DNA of 64,000 nt, from positions 5,081,423 to 5,145,422 of the forward strand of contig CM035354.1 in NCBI GenBank assembly GCA_020137815.1. The letters run 5' to 3'. The translations under genes were made by a program, and so were the position numbers. A model generated the notes under the pieces. The model did no database searches, was not told the DNA's origin, and worked only from the letters and a program-made list of their open reading frames with translations. How positions within the stretch are numbered: the first letter of the stretch is position 1; every line of letters starts with the position of its first letter. This stretch comes from Hormiphora californensis (lineage: Eukaryota > Ctenophora > Tentaculata > Cydippida > Pleurobrachiidae). Shown here one piece after another: positions 9,975 to 33,916 of this stretch.

Positions 9975-11521
9975 ATGTTATATCTAGCAATGATAAGACG
10001 AGGTGCAACTGCAGTGGGTAGAACGTGTTACCGACAGTGTGTTCGATACACCGCAACAGAACAACACAATGATGCTGATCTCAGTGATGACGAATTTCCA
10101 TCAGGTATGTAATGCACTGTCTACATAATCGCTGTCAGTATGACTCACTGTCAGTATGACTTTAATAATCGCTGTCATTATCACTCTAGTAATCATATCA
10201 TAATACAGGGTGGTTCAGAAACATGGAGCCACTTGGAGATAAAAGTTGGAAAAATACAATCCTCTCTATTGTACGGATCAAAATTTCAACGTGTTACCCT
10301 GTCAGTTGACATGGACAGGCTGATAATTTTTATGAAAGAGTGACTCTCTGTCGATCTCAATCCTCAGGGGACACCTTTTCTAGTCAATAGACCGTGAAAA
10401 TACGTTTTTAATTACACTGTACATTGGAGAGCGAACTGTATTGACACATTAGTTATCTCAAAGTGGCTCCATGTTTCTGAACCACCCTGTAAAATCGTGC
10501 TCACTCTCATTTCTACAGAAAAGTACGCTCCCTCTGAGGAAATGATCCAGCGGTTTATCAGGGTGGATCACGCTGGGGAAGTGGGGGCTAATGATATATA
10601 TGCGGGACAACTGGCAATCCTGGGTCGAACAAAAGAAGCCCCTCTTATACAGGTAACGATTGAAGTTGTTCATTAATATAAGTTGAGCTCAGTATATTCA
10701 CTTTGCTTCACTGCCTTAGTCGTCCTTTTTTGTTGGTTTAGTACCGGTTTAAATCGCATCTCACGCTCACATCTGTACATATTTTCAGCACATGTGGGAC
10801 CAAGAAAAAGTGCACAGAGAGAAAATGAACGAACTAATAGTGGAACATCGGATTAGGCCAACTGCTCTCCTTCCCCTCTGGAGGGTGGCTGGTTTTGCTC
10901 TCGGAGCGGGAACTGCTCTTATGGGTAAATTATATTCCATAACCTCTATTACGTCATACAGCAGGCCATTCTTTCCACTGTTCTGGTCTTTCAATACAAG
11001 TATGCCAGATAAATTTAGGAGTGTGAAATATGAATCAGGGGCCACTCTACCAACATGTATTTTCAGGAAAGGAGGCAGCCATGGCGTGTACTGTGGCAGT
11101 TGAAGACACCATTGTTACACACTACACCGACCAAATCAGAGAGATTGTTGAACAAGGAAAGGAGGAGGAATATCGGGATTTACTACAGGTAATTCAATGT
11201 TCCATGCCCCATACATATTTAACAATCCTCCAGCATCAATCATTTTTCCAACAATTAGTTTTAAATCACACTCTTAGTCTCACTAGTCACTAAGCACTAT
11301 TCTGCCCTATCGATCCTTGTTGAGTATGTCGACCCCTTACAGTTACTCAACAAATCGATCCTATTTCTTTTCAGACGATACAAAAGTTCAGAGACGAAGA
11401 GTTGGAACATCACGATACGGGGATAGAGCACGGTGCTGAACTTGCACCCCAGTATAAACTATTGACATCTGTGATAAAAATCGGCTGTTCGGCAGCCATT
11501 AAAATTGCCGAGAAGGTGTGA
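9975..11521 (+). CDS. COQ7: COQ7, 5-demethoxyubiquinone hydroxylase, mitochondrial
   Basis: COQ7 is the di-iron hydroxylase of the penultimate step of ubiquinone synthesis on the mitochondrial inner membrane. Five exons (9975-10104, 10519-10652, 10789-10924, 11067-11188, 11375-11521) sum to 669 nt, giving 222 residues. The iron-binding helices are evident: IRVDHAGEVGANDIYAGQ in exon 2, WDQEKVHREKM (ExxH) in exon 3, a glutamate helix in exon 4 (TVAVEDTIV) and FRDEELEHHDTGIEHGA in exon 5. The arginine-rich, acid-poor start (IRRGATAVGRTCYRQCVRY) looks like a presequence. An in-frame ATG at 9990 could also be the start. Intron 1 holds a mariner-type MITE. Length and end are normal for the family. 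Confidence 0.93.
10206..10489. mobile_element. 284-bp Tc1/mariner-type MITE in COQ7 intron 1
   Basis: Inverted ends beginning CAGGGTGGTTCAGAAACATG are flanked by TA on both sides (10204-10205 and 10490-10491), the target duplication typical of Tc1/mariner elements. The ends match over about 35 bp with few differences. The interior has no transposase. Confidence 0.85.
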
Positions 11522-12007
11522 GAAATTGTTAAACTATCTGTGACCCTTTTTGCAAACTCAAAGTGACCCTGTCTAGTGAATAATTGAATGATGTTATTTA
11601 AGGGCGAATAGCCCTATTTCAGAAAAACATAACTCGTTTCATTGAACTGTTGCTCTGCAGCTGTCTGTCCCTTGTCAGCGCTGAAAACTTACGCGCAAAA
11701 CAAATCCGCGCGTTTTCAATCATTTAGTGCGCGCGTACTTTTATTGAATATCCGAAATAAAAACTAAAAATGAGGACAAAATTTTATCACTTTTTTTTTC
11801 TTTCTTTTTTCCTTTCTCTGCTGTGTCCTGTGGTTTTCGCTTAACAGCTGTCGCAGTTCAGGGATACAACCTCCCTGGCAATACCATGCATTATAAAGAT
11901 CTACTGCTGCACCTAACTGAAGGCCAAATCACTATCATTCTTCTCGCGAAGCAGTAAATCGAAGCTCTGGAATGCCAGCGTTTGTTTGCCATGGCTTCCA
12001 AACTTCC
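11522..12007. other. intergenic region after COQ7
   Basis: I see nothing coding in this stretch. It contains T-rich tracts near 11790 and no recognisable repeat. Confidence 0.4.
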
Positions 12008-12159
12008 ATGAGGCCCCTCGGAAATGTTCAAGTCATGCACAATCAAGTCGCGCCCACCAATCACAGCTCAGAACGCGCGGAGTGCTTCGCGCGTTCTGCG
12101 CTGTGCTTGGTGGGCGTGACTTGATTGTGCATGACTTGAACATTTCCGAGGGGCCTCAT
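12008..12159. mobile_element. 152-bp palindromic MITE
   Basis: Arms starting ATGAGGCCCCTCGGAAATG are matched by their complement ending GGGGCCTCAT. The whole 152 bp can fold into one hairpin, with a GC-rich centre around 12075. A target-site duplication is not clear, so the superfamily is left open. Confidence 0.75.
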
Positions 12160-12181
12160 TTTTAATCGGTTATGATTCCTA

Positions 12182-13212
12182 TCCATATAATAATTTCCAA
12201 AATGTTAGTCCGATAATTGTTTTCTCCCTACTCCTCCTACAGTTTTTGAGCTAGACCCCTGAAAATTTGTACACTGGTACTTTGGACCAAGGCGGGTGTA
12301 AGTACGGGCTCAGATTTTTGATCCGATCTTTACAACAGTGACGTCACGGGGTGACGTCATTGCGACAAAAAGACTTACATTTTTCAAACGCTTCTAAGAC
12401 CCTGAAAACGGCTCTAAATCAAAAAACTAACGCAATAGTGGGGAAAGAGAATCGTTTGAACTTCATTTTACCTGATAGCGATTTCCCGTAACTCAATGTT
12501 TAAGGGTCGTAAATCGCGTCGGGAAAGTTAAAAATGCCAAAAATGCGATATTTTTCACCGTAGCCACCCAAAATCTTATCCAATCGATATGAAACTTGGT
12601 CGGTATGTGAATTTTAATGTCCTTTGGCCAGGGGTTCCTGGAAAACGGGTTGGCAAGATGAGAACTGACCGGAGTTCTTATAATTCACGAATTTGAAATT
12701 TTTCGTCGACTTTTTTTTGCGACATAAAACGCGAGGAAATTTTCAATGAATTTTAAAATTTTACACTGCGCGCGTAATTTTAGGTTCCGCGCGGCGTAAA
12801 AAAGCAGCGCTTTTTTGGGAAAATTCGCGTGTTACAGTAAATGATTTACCCGCCTCGCCATTTTTTTCAAAAACCCAATGTGTATGATAGTAGGAGCGGT
12901 TAGTGTCGAATTTTTTATTTAAGCGAGAGGCCGCCGCGCACTCAATTAGTTAATTGGTCATATCTCCGGTTCCTGATAAGATAAAGACTTAATCCTGGTT
13001 GCGTTGGAAAGATAAAATTTTTATCTTTCCAATGGCACCAGGAAAAAGTCGCTAGCTTATCAGGAACCGGAAATCGATTTCAAGCGCTGCATTTTGATGC
13101 GCGGCGGCCTGTCGCTTAAATAAAAAATTGGACTTTAGATCACCACGTGGTTAAAGTCACGTGCCACCCCTTTTTGCGCATTGTCATAGGCCATAGCTCG
13201 GGTACTCTAGTA
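12182..13212 (+). mobile_element. Helitron-like repeat, copy 1, with nested hairpin element
   Basis: The segment from 12182 to about 12890 recurs in reverse orientation at about 52020-52740 and 53085-53805. The ends read A-TCCATATAATAATTTCC and GGGTACTCTAG-T, matching the A|TC and CTRR|T borders of Helitrons; this is inference because no Rep/helicase is present. Inside, at about 12892-13165, lies a further hairpin element starting GTAGGAGCGGTTAG with arms around TTATCTTTCC near 13015. The last about 50 bp match the outer end of the 51-53 kb copies. Confidence 0.5.
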
Positions 13213-13432
13213 AACTAAAATAATTAAAATGCACTATTCTTCCGACTTTTATAAAGAAACACGATTTGAATACAGGCCACTGGCGCGGCCATTCCCCTGT
13301 GGCTATCACTGACAATGAACCGATCACAAGCCGTGTATGATTGCAAGGGGCTCATTTGGAGTCACAATTGTATGCGTACAGACTCGAAGATTCGAATCAA
13401 CTAATAATTCCCGCTTCATATCCTTGATATAG

Positions 13433-20809
<7,377 letters not shown>

Positions 20810-21323
20810 CGATGTTATTTCTGTAATACTTATGTAAAAATGTGGGATGAATTGAATGAGTGAGTGAGAGGTGAACGAATATGTTGTTGAATGTTGAGAA
20901 TGAGACAGAGAGAAAGGAACGGTGACAGACAGAGAGGGATAAAGAGACACAGAGAAAGAGTGACAGAGAAAGAGAGACAGAGAAAGAGAGACAGAGTGAC
21001 AGATAAAATGTGTGTTATCGTGACTCTATAACTCACAGTGTGAGATTTATTTTTATTGAACTGTTTTGTTTTGAAGATTCTATGTTTCTGCAGTAAAATC
21101 CGCCTTGTTTTACTTTCTTGGTTGGTAATGGTTGATGGATATTGGGATATTAAAGTCCCACTCATGAGTGTGAGGCAGGTGGTGAGGGAGAACAGCAGGA
21201 ATTTTCTTTGGGCACGTCGCGCCCCTCATGTTCACGCGCCCGAAGGGCGATCCCCTCACACAAGCTACGGGGCAAGAATTTTCTTAAAAAATCGTCTGGA
21301 TACTCCTTGATGGCAAACTACAA
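20810..21323. other. NEK4 3' flank
   Basis: A GA-rich irregular repeat (GAGAGACAGAGAAAGAG) occupies 20895-21005, and AT-rich DNA follows. No gene is supported before the hairpin at 21324. Confidence 0.5.
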
Positions 21324-21467
21324 CTTTAGTGAAAACCGCATGTCTCTAGCACATGTCTCTAACACATGCGAGACCCACCATAAATGGGCCCATTTATGGT
21401 GCATCTCGCATGTGTTAGCGAGCTCGATTTTCAAAAACATGCTAGAGACATGCGGTTTTCACTAAAG
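21324..21467. repeat. 144-bp nested hairpin at the satellite border
   Basis: The outer arms CTTTAGTGAAAACCGCATG and complement enclose a second inverted pair (ACACATGCGAGA and TCTCGCATGTGT) and a central palindrome CATAAATGGGCCCATTTATG. The satellite begins within a few bases of the right arm. Confidence 0.85.
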
Positions 21468-21473
21468 AGACTA

Positions 21474-24400
21474 TCCCACTTTGACCCTCCTAATCTCTAA
21501 AAAACTTTCCCACTTTGATCCACATAATCTCTAAGAAACATTCCCACTTTGACCCGCCTAATCTCTAAGAAACTATCCCACTTTGATCCTCCTTATCTCT
21601 AAGAAACTTTCCCAATTTGACCCACCTTATCTCTAAGAAACTTTTCCAACTTGACCCTCCTTATCTCTAAGAAACTTTCCCAATTTGACCCACCTTATCT
21701 CTAAGAAACTTTTCCAACTTGACCCACCTTATCTCTAGAAACTTTCCCAATTTGACCTACCTTATCTCTAAGAAACTTTCCCAATTTGACCCACCTTATC
21801 TCTAAGAAACTTTCCCAATTTGACCCACCTTATCTCTAAGAAACTTTCCCAATTTGACCTACCTTATCTCTAAGAAACTTTCCCAATTTGACCTACCTTA
21901 TCTCTAAGAAACTTTGCCAATTTGACCCACCTTATCTCTAAGAAACTTTGCCAATTTGACCCACCTTATCTCTAAGAAACTTTTCCAATTTGACCCACCT
22001 TATCTCTAAGAAACTTTCCCAATTTGACCCACCTTATCTCTAAGAAACTTTTCCAATTTGACCCACCTTATCTCTAAGAAACTTTTCCAATTTGACCCAC
22101 CTTATCTCTAAGAAACTTTCCCAATTTGACCTACCTTATCTCTAAGAAACTTTCCCAATTTGACCCACCTTATCTCTAAGAAACTTTCCCAATTTGACCC
22201 ACCTTATCTCTAAGAAACTTTTCCAATTTGACCCACCTTATCTCTAAGAAACTTTTCCAATTTGACCCACCTTATCTCTAAGAAACTTTTCCAATTTGAC
22301 CCACCTTATCTCTAAGAAACTTTCCAATTTGACCCACCTTATCTCTAAGAAACTTTTCCAATTTGACCCACCTTATCTCTAAGAAACTTTCCCAATTTGA
22401 CCCACCTTATCTCTAAGAAACTTTCCCAATTTGACCCACCTTATCTCTAAGAAACTTTCCCACTTTGACCCACCTTATCTCTAAGAAACTTTCCAATTTG
22501 ACCCACCTTATCTCTAAGAAACTTTCCCAATTTGACCCACCTTATCTCTAAGAAACTTTCCAATTTGACCCACCTTATCTCTAAGAAACTTTCCCAATTT
22601 GACCCACCTTATCTCTAAGAAACTTTCCCAATTTGACCCACCTTATCTCTAAGAAACTTTCCCAATTTGACCCACCTTATCTCTAAGAAACTTTCCCAAT
22701 TTGACCCACCTTATCTCTAAGAAACTTTCCCAATTTGACCCACCTTATCTCTAAGAAACTTTCCAATTTGACCCACCTTATCTCTAAGAAACTTTCCCAA
22801 TTTGACCCACCTTATCTCTAAGAAACTTTCCCAATTTGACCCACCTTATCTCTAAGAAACTTTCCAATTTGACCCACCTTATCTCTAAGAAACTTTCCAA
22901 TTTGACCCACCTTATCTCTAAGAAACTTTCCAATTTGACCCACCTTATCTCTAAGAAACTTTCCAATTTGACCCACCTTATCTCTAAGAAACTTTCCCAA
23001 TTTGACCCACCTTATCTCTAAGAAACTTTCCAATTTGACCCACCTTATCTCTAAGAAACTTTCCAATTTGACCCACCTTATCTCTAAGAAACTTTCCCAA
23101 TTTGACCCACCTTATCTCTAAGAAACTTTCCCAATTTGACCCACCTTATCTCTAAGAAACTTTTCCAATTTGACCTACCTTATCTCTAAGAAACTTTCCA
23201 ATTTGACCTACCTTATCTCTAAGAAACTTTCCCAATTTGACCCACCTTATCTCTAAGAAACTTTCCCAATTTGACCCACCTTATCTCTAAGAAACTTTCC
23301 CAATTTGACCCACCTTATCTCTAAGAAACTTTCCCAATTTGACCCACCTTATCTCTAAGAAACTTTCCCAATTTGACCCACCTTATCTCTAAGAAACTTT
23401 CCCAATTTGACCCACCTTATCTCTAAGAAACTTTCCCAATTTGACCCACCTTATCTCTAAGAAACTTTCCCAATTTGACCCACCTTATCTCTAAGAAACT
23501 TTCCCAATTTGACCCACCTTATCTCTAAGAAACTTTCCCAATTTGACCCACCTTATCTCTAAGAAACTTTCCCAATTTGACCCACCTTATCTCTAAGAAA
23601 CTTTCCCAATTTGACCCACCTTATCTCTAAGAAACTTTCCCAATTTGACCCACCTTATCTCTAAGAAACTTTCCCAATTTGACCCACCTTATCTCTAAGA
23701 AACTTTCCCAATTTGACCCACCTTATCTCTAAGAAACTTTCCCAATTTGACCCACCTTATCTCTAAGAAACTTTCCAATTTGACCCACCTTATCTCTAAG
23801 AAACTTTCCCAATTTGACCCACCTTATCTCTAAGAAACTTTCCAATTTGACCCACCTTATCTCTAAGAAACTTTCCCAATTTGACCCACCTTATCTCTAA
23901 GAAACTTTCCCAATTTGACCCACCTTATCTCTAAGAAACTTTCCCAATTTGACCCACCTTATCTCTAAGAAACTTTCCCAATTTGACCCACCTTATCTCT
24001 AAGAAACTTTCCAATTTGACCCACCTTATCTCTAAGAAACTTTCCAATTTGACCCACCTTATCTCTAAGAAACTTTCCCAATTTGACCCACCTTATCTCT
24101 AAGAAACTTTCCAATTTGACCCACCTTATCTCTAAGAAACTTTCCCAATTTGACCCACCTTATCTCTAAGAAACTTTCCCAATTTGACCCACCTTATCTC
24201 TAAGAAACTTTTCCAACTTGACCCACCTTATCTCTAAGAAACTTTCCCAATTTGACCTACCTTATCTCTAAGAAACTTTCCCAATTTGACCCACCTTATC
24301 TCTAAGAAACTTTTCCAATTTGACCCACCTTATCTCTAAGAAACTTTCCAATTTGACCCACCTTATCTCTAAGAAACTTTCCCAATTTGACCCACCTTAT

Positions 24401-27079
24401 CTCTAAGAAACTTTTCCAATTTGACCCACCTTATCTCTAAGAAACTTTCCCAATTTGACCCACCTTATCTCTAAGAAACTTTCCCAATTTGACCCACCTT
24501 ATCTCTAAGAAACTTTCCAATTTGACCCACCTTATCTCTAAGAAACTTTCCCAATTTGACCCACCTTATCTCTAAGAAACTTTCCCACTTTGATCCACCT
24601 AATCTCTAAGAAACATTCCCACTTTGACCCACCTTATCTCTAAGAAACTTTTCCAACTTGACCCACCTTATCTCTAAGAAACTTTCCCAATTTGACCTAC
24701 CTTATCTCTAAGAAACTTTCCCAATTTGACCCACCTTATCTCTAAGAAACTTTTCCAATTTGACCCACCTTATCTCTAAGAAACTTTTCCAATTTGACCC
24801 ACCTTATCTCTAAGAAACTTTTCAATTTGACCCACCTTATCTCTAAGAAACTTTCCCAATTTGACCTACCTTTTCTCTAAGAAACTTTCCCAATTTGACC
24901 CACCTTATCTCTAAGAAACTTTCCCAATTTGACCCACCTTATCTCTAAGAAACTTTCCCAATTTGACCCACCTTATCTCTAAGAAACTTTTCCAATTTGA
25001 CCCACCTTATCTCTAAGAAACTTTCCCAATTTGACCCACCTTATCTCTAAGAAACTTTCCCAATTTGACCCACCTTATCTCTAAGAAACTTTCCCAATTT
25101 GACCTACCTTATCTCTAAGAAACTTTGCCAATTTGACCCACCTTATCTCTAAGAAACTTTTCCAATTTGACCCACCTTATCTCTAAGAAACTTTTCCAAT
25201 TTGACCCACCTTATCTCTAAGAAACTTTCCCAATTTGACCTACCTTATCTCTAAGAAACTTTCCCAATTTGCCCCCCTTATCTCTAAGAAACTTTTCCAA
25301 TTTGACCCACCTTATCTCTAAGAAACTTTCCCAATTTGACCCACCTTATCTCTAAGAAACTTTCCCAATTTGACCCACCTTATCTTTAAGAAACTTTTTC
25401 AATTTGACCTACCTTATCTCTAAGAAACTTTCCCAATTTGACCTACCTTATCTCTAAGAAACTTTCCCAATTTGACCCACCTTTTCTCTTAGAAAATTTC
25501 CCATTTTTACCCACCTTTTCTCTAAGAAACTTTCCCAATTTGACCCACCTTATCTCTAAGAAACTTTCCCAATTTGACCCACCTTATCTCTAAGAAACTT
25601 TCCCATTTTGACCCACCTTATCTCTAAGAAACTTTCCCAATTTGACCCACCTTTTCTCTAAGAAACTTTCCCAATTTGACCCACCTTATCTCTAAGAAAC
25701 TTTCCCAATTTGACCCACCTTATCTCTAAGAAACTTTCCCAATTTGACCCACCTTATCTCTAAGAAACTTTCCCAATTTGAACTACCTTATCTCTAAGAA
25801 ACTTTCCCAATTTGACCCACCTTATCTCTAAGAAACTTTGCCAATTTGACCCACCTTATCTCTAAGAAACTTTCCCAATTTAACCTACCTTATCTCTAAG
25901 AACTTTTCCCAATTTGACCCACCTTATCTCTTAGAAACTTTCCCAATTTGACCCACCTTATCTCTAAGAAACTTTCCCAATTTGACCCACCTTATCTCTA
26001 AGAAACTTTCCCAATTTGACCCACCTTATCTCTAAGAAACTTTCCCAATTTGACCCACCTTATCTTTAAGAAACTTTTTCAATTTGACCTACCTTATCTC
26101 TAAGAAACTTTCCCAATTTGACCTACCTTATCTCTAAGAAACTTTCCCAATTTGACCCACCTTATCTCTTAGAAAATTTCCCATTTTTACCCACCTTTTC
26201 TCTAAGAAACTTTCCCAATTTGACCCACCTTATCTCTAAGAAACTTTCCCAATTTGACCCACCTTATCTCTAAGAAACTTTCCCATTTTGACCCACCTTA
26301 TCTCTAAGAAACTTTCCCAATTTGACCCACCTTTTCTCTAAGATACTTTCCCAATTTGACCCACCTTATCTCTAAGAAACTTTCCCAATTTGACCCACCT
26401 TATCTCTAAGAAACTTTCCCAATTTGACCCACCTTATCTCTAAGAAACTTTCCCAATTTGAACTACCTTATCTCTAAGAAACTTTCCCAATTTGACCCAC
26501 CTTATCTCTAAGAAACTTTTCCAATTTGACCCACCTTATCTCTAAGAAACTTTCCCAATTTGACCCACCTTATCTCTAAGAAACTTTTCCAATTTGACCC
26601 ACCTTATCTCTAAGAAACTTTTCCAATTTGACCCACCTTATCTCTAAGAAACTTTCCCAATTTGACCTACCTTATCTCTAAGAAACTTTCCCAATTTGCC
26701 CCCCTTATCTCTAAGAAACTTTTCCAATTTGACCCACCTTATCTCTAAGAAACTTTTCCAATTTGACCCACCTTATCTCTAAGAAACTTTTCCAATTTGA
26801 CCCACCTTATCTCTAAGAAACTTTTCCAATTTGACCCACCTTATCTCTAAGAAACTTTCCCAATTTGACCCACCTTATCTCTAAGAAACTTTTTCAATTT
26901 GACCCACCTCATCTCTAAGAAACTTTCCCAATTTGACCCACCTTATCTCTAAGAAACTTTCCCAATTTGACCCACCTTATCTCTAAGAAACTTTCCCACT
27001 TTGATCCACCTAATCTCTAAGAAACATTCCCAATTTGACCCACCTTATCTCTAAGAAACTTTCCCAATTTGACCCAACC
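21474..27079. repeat. 5.6 kb satellite of a 34-bp unit, about 165 copies
   Basis: The unit is TTTCCCAATTTGACCCACC followed by TTATCTCTAAGAAAC, 34 bp. Many copies lack one C or T (33 bp); copies differ at a few positions, and the first copies (TTTGACCCTCCTAATCTC) are the most diverged, as expected at an array edge. A block with ACTTTGATCCACCTAATC variants recurs at about 24590 and 27000, and the stretch around 25370-25800 recurs at about 26050-26480, which shows higher-order duplication. The unit has no spacers, so it is not a CRISPR. Runs of 33-bp copies leave open frames by chance. Confidence 0.98.
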
Positions 27080-27469
27080 TTTTCCACAATTTGAAATCAT
27101 GGAAACAATTGTTTTGCACAAACTCTTTTATTTTATTTTAAATAACAGTCTAACTTGGCAAGGAAACAAGGATATAACAAATGAAAGAAATCACACTACA
27201 AGATGACAGGTGATCCACCCAGGAACAATTAGACAGGAGCTGACAACGTCTTATGAGAGGTATAAAGGCAGAGCTACTCATAGCATCAAATTGGCATTTA
27301 ATTGTTCAAGGGTGGAACAACCAGCATTTTGTGGCGTGATTCTCTCTCCGAAAGATCTTCAAAGAAATTTAATTCACAATCACAATTGTACAAAAACACC
27401 CGCACAAGAACTAATCCTAAGATAAAACTAAACGAAAACAGAAATCAGTCTTTTTGGTAACATGAGATG
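27080..27469. other. unassigned DNA between the satellite and the SELENOO 3' UTR
   Basis: About 390 bp with a short open frame on the + strand (27210-27425) that I do not recognise. It probably includes the 3' end of the SELENOO transcript, read on the minus strand. Confidence 0.4.
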
Positions 27470-27542
27470 CTGGGTCTCCTATCAAGAGATGCGATCTTCC
27501 CGTGTTGGGATTTAGATCGTCCCTGTCATATCTAAGACCCAG
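27470..27542 (-). promoter_or_regulatory. SECIS element of SELENOO (type 2)
   Basis: On the minus strand, 212 nt after the stop codon, the stretch folds into a SECIS. A basal helix CTGGGTCT/AGACCCAG is followed by the quartet ATGA (27529-27526) opposite TGAT (27484-27481). About 12 bp of helix (ending CGATCT/AGATCG) lead to AAA (27513-27511) in the apical bulge. Above it a mini-stem CCC/GGG closes the loop AACAC, which makes it the form-2 type. This directs UGA recoding to selenocysteine through SBP2. Confidence 0.9.
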
Positions 27543-27753
27543 CTCACATGTCAATCACTCGCCTTCTCTCACAACCACAAACCACAAACCACCTCTTTTC
27601 TCTACATGTCAAGTCCAAACAGTACGACAACTCAAAACACGCAGAAAACACTGTCACTTGTCAGAGCATTGGTGAGAAAACAGCAAATGTCCCAAATGAG
27701 CTGTCCGACAATAGAAGTAGAAGGTGAGATGTGGTTACTTCAAGATGGCGAGA

Positions 27754-33686
<5,933 letters not shown>

Positions 33687-33916
33687 AAACACGCATACAC
33701 CTAACTGTAACACATGGTGTAATAATGGAAACGGGTTGTTAGAGGTGGCGAGGGGGTCGGGTTGGCTACGAAATAACCTTCACGCGCTGACAAGGGAGGG
33801 GTAACTTCGTAACCAAGCGAGGGTCGGGTCACAATAAAACAAATCCCTAACGCTCAATAAGTTTACTAAAATGTGATATTAATTTTACACAAACACACAC
33901 ACAAACACAGCTTTCA

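Noticed and set aside
21474-27079. CRISPR-like appearance of the repeated array
   Set aside because: The units are contiguous 34-bp repeats without unique spacers, in a eukaryotic genome.
27210-27425. 71-codon frame between satellite and SELENOO
   Set aside because: No recognisable domain, no splice context, and it overlaps the expected SELENOO 3' region on the other strand.
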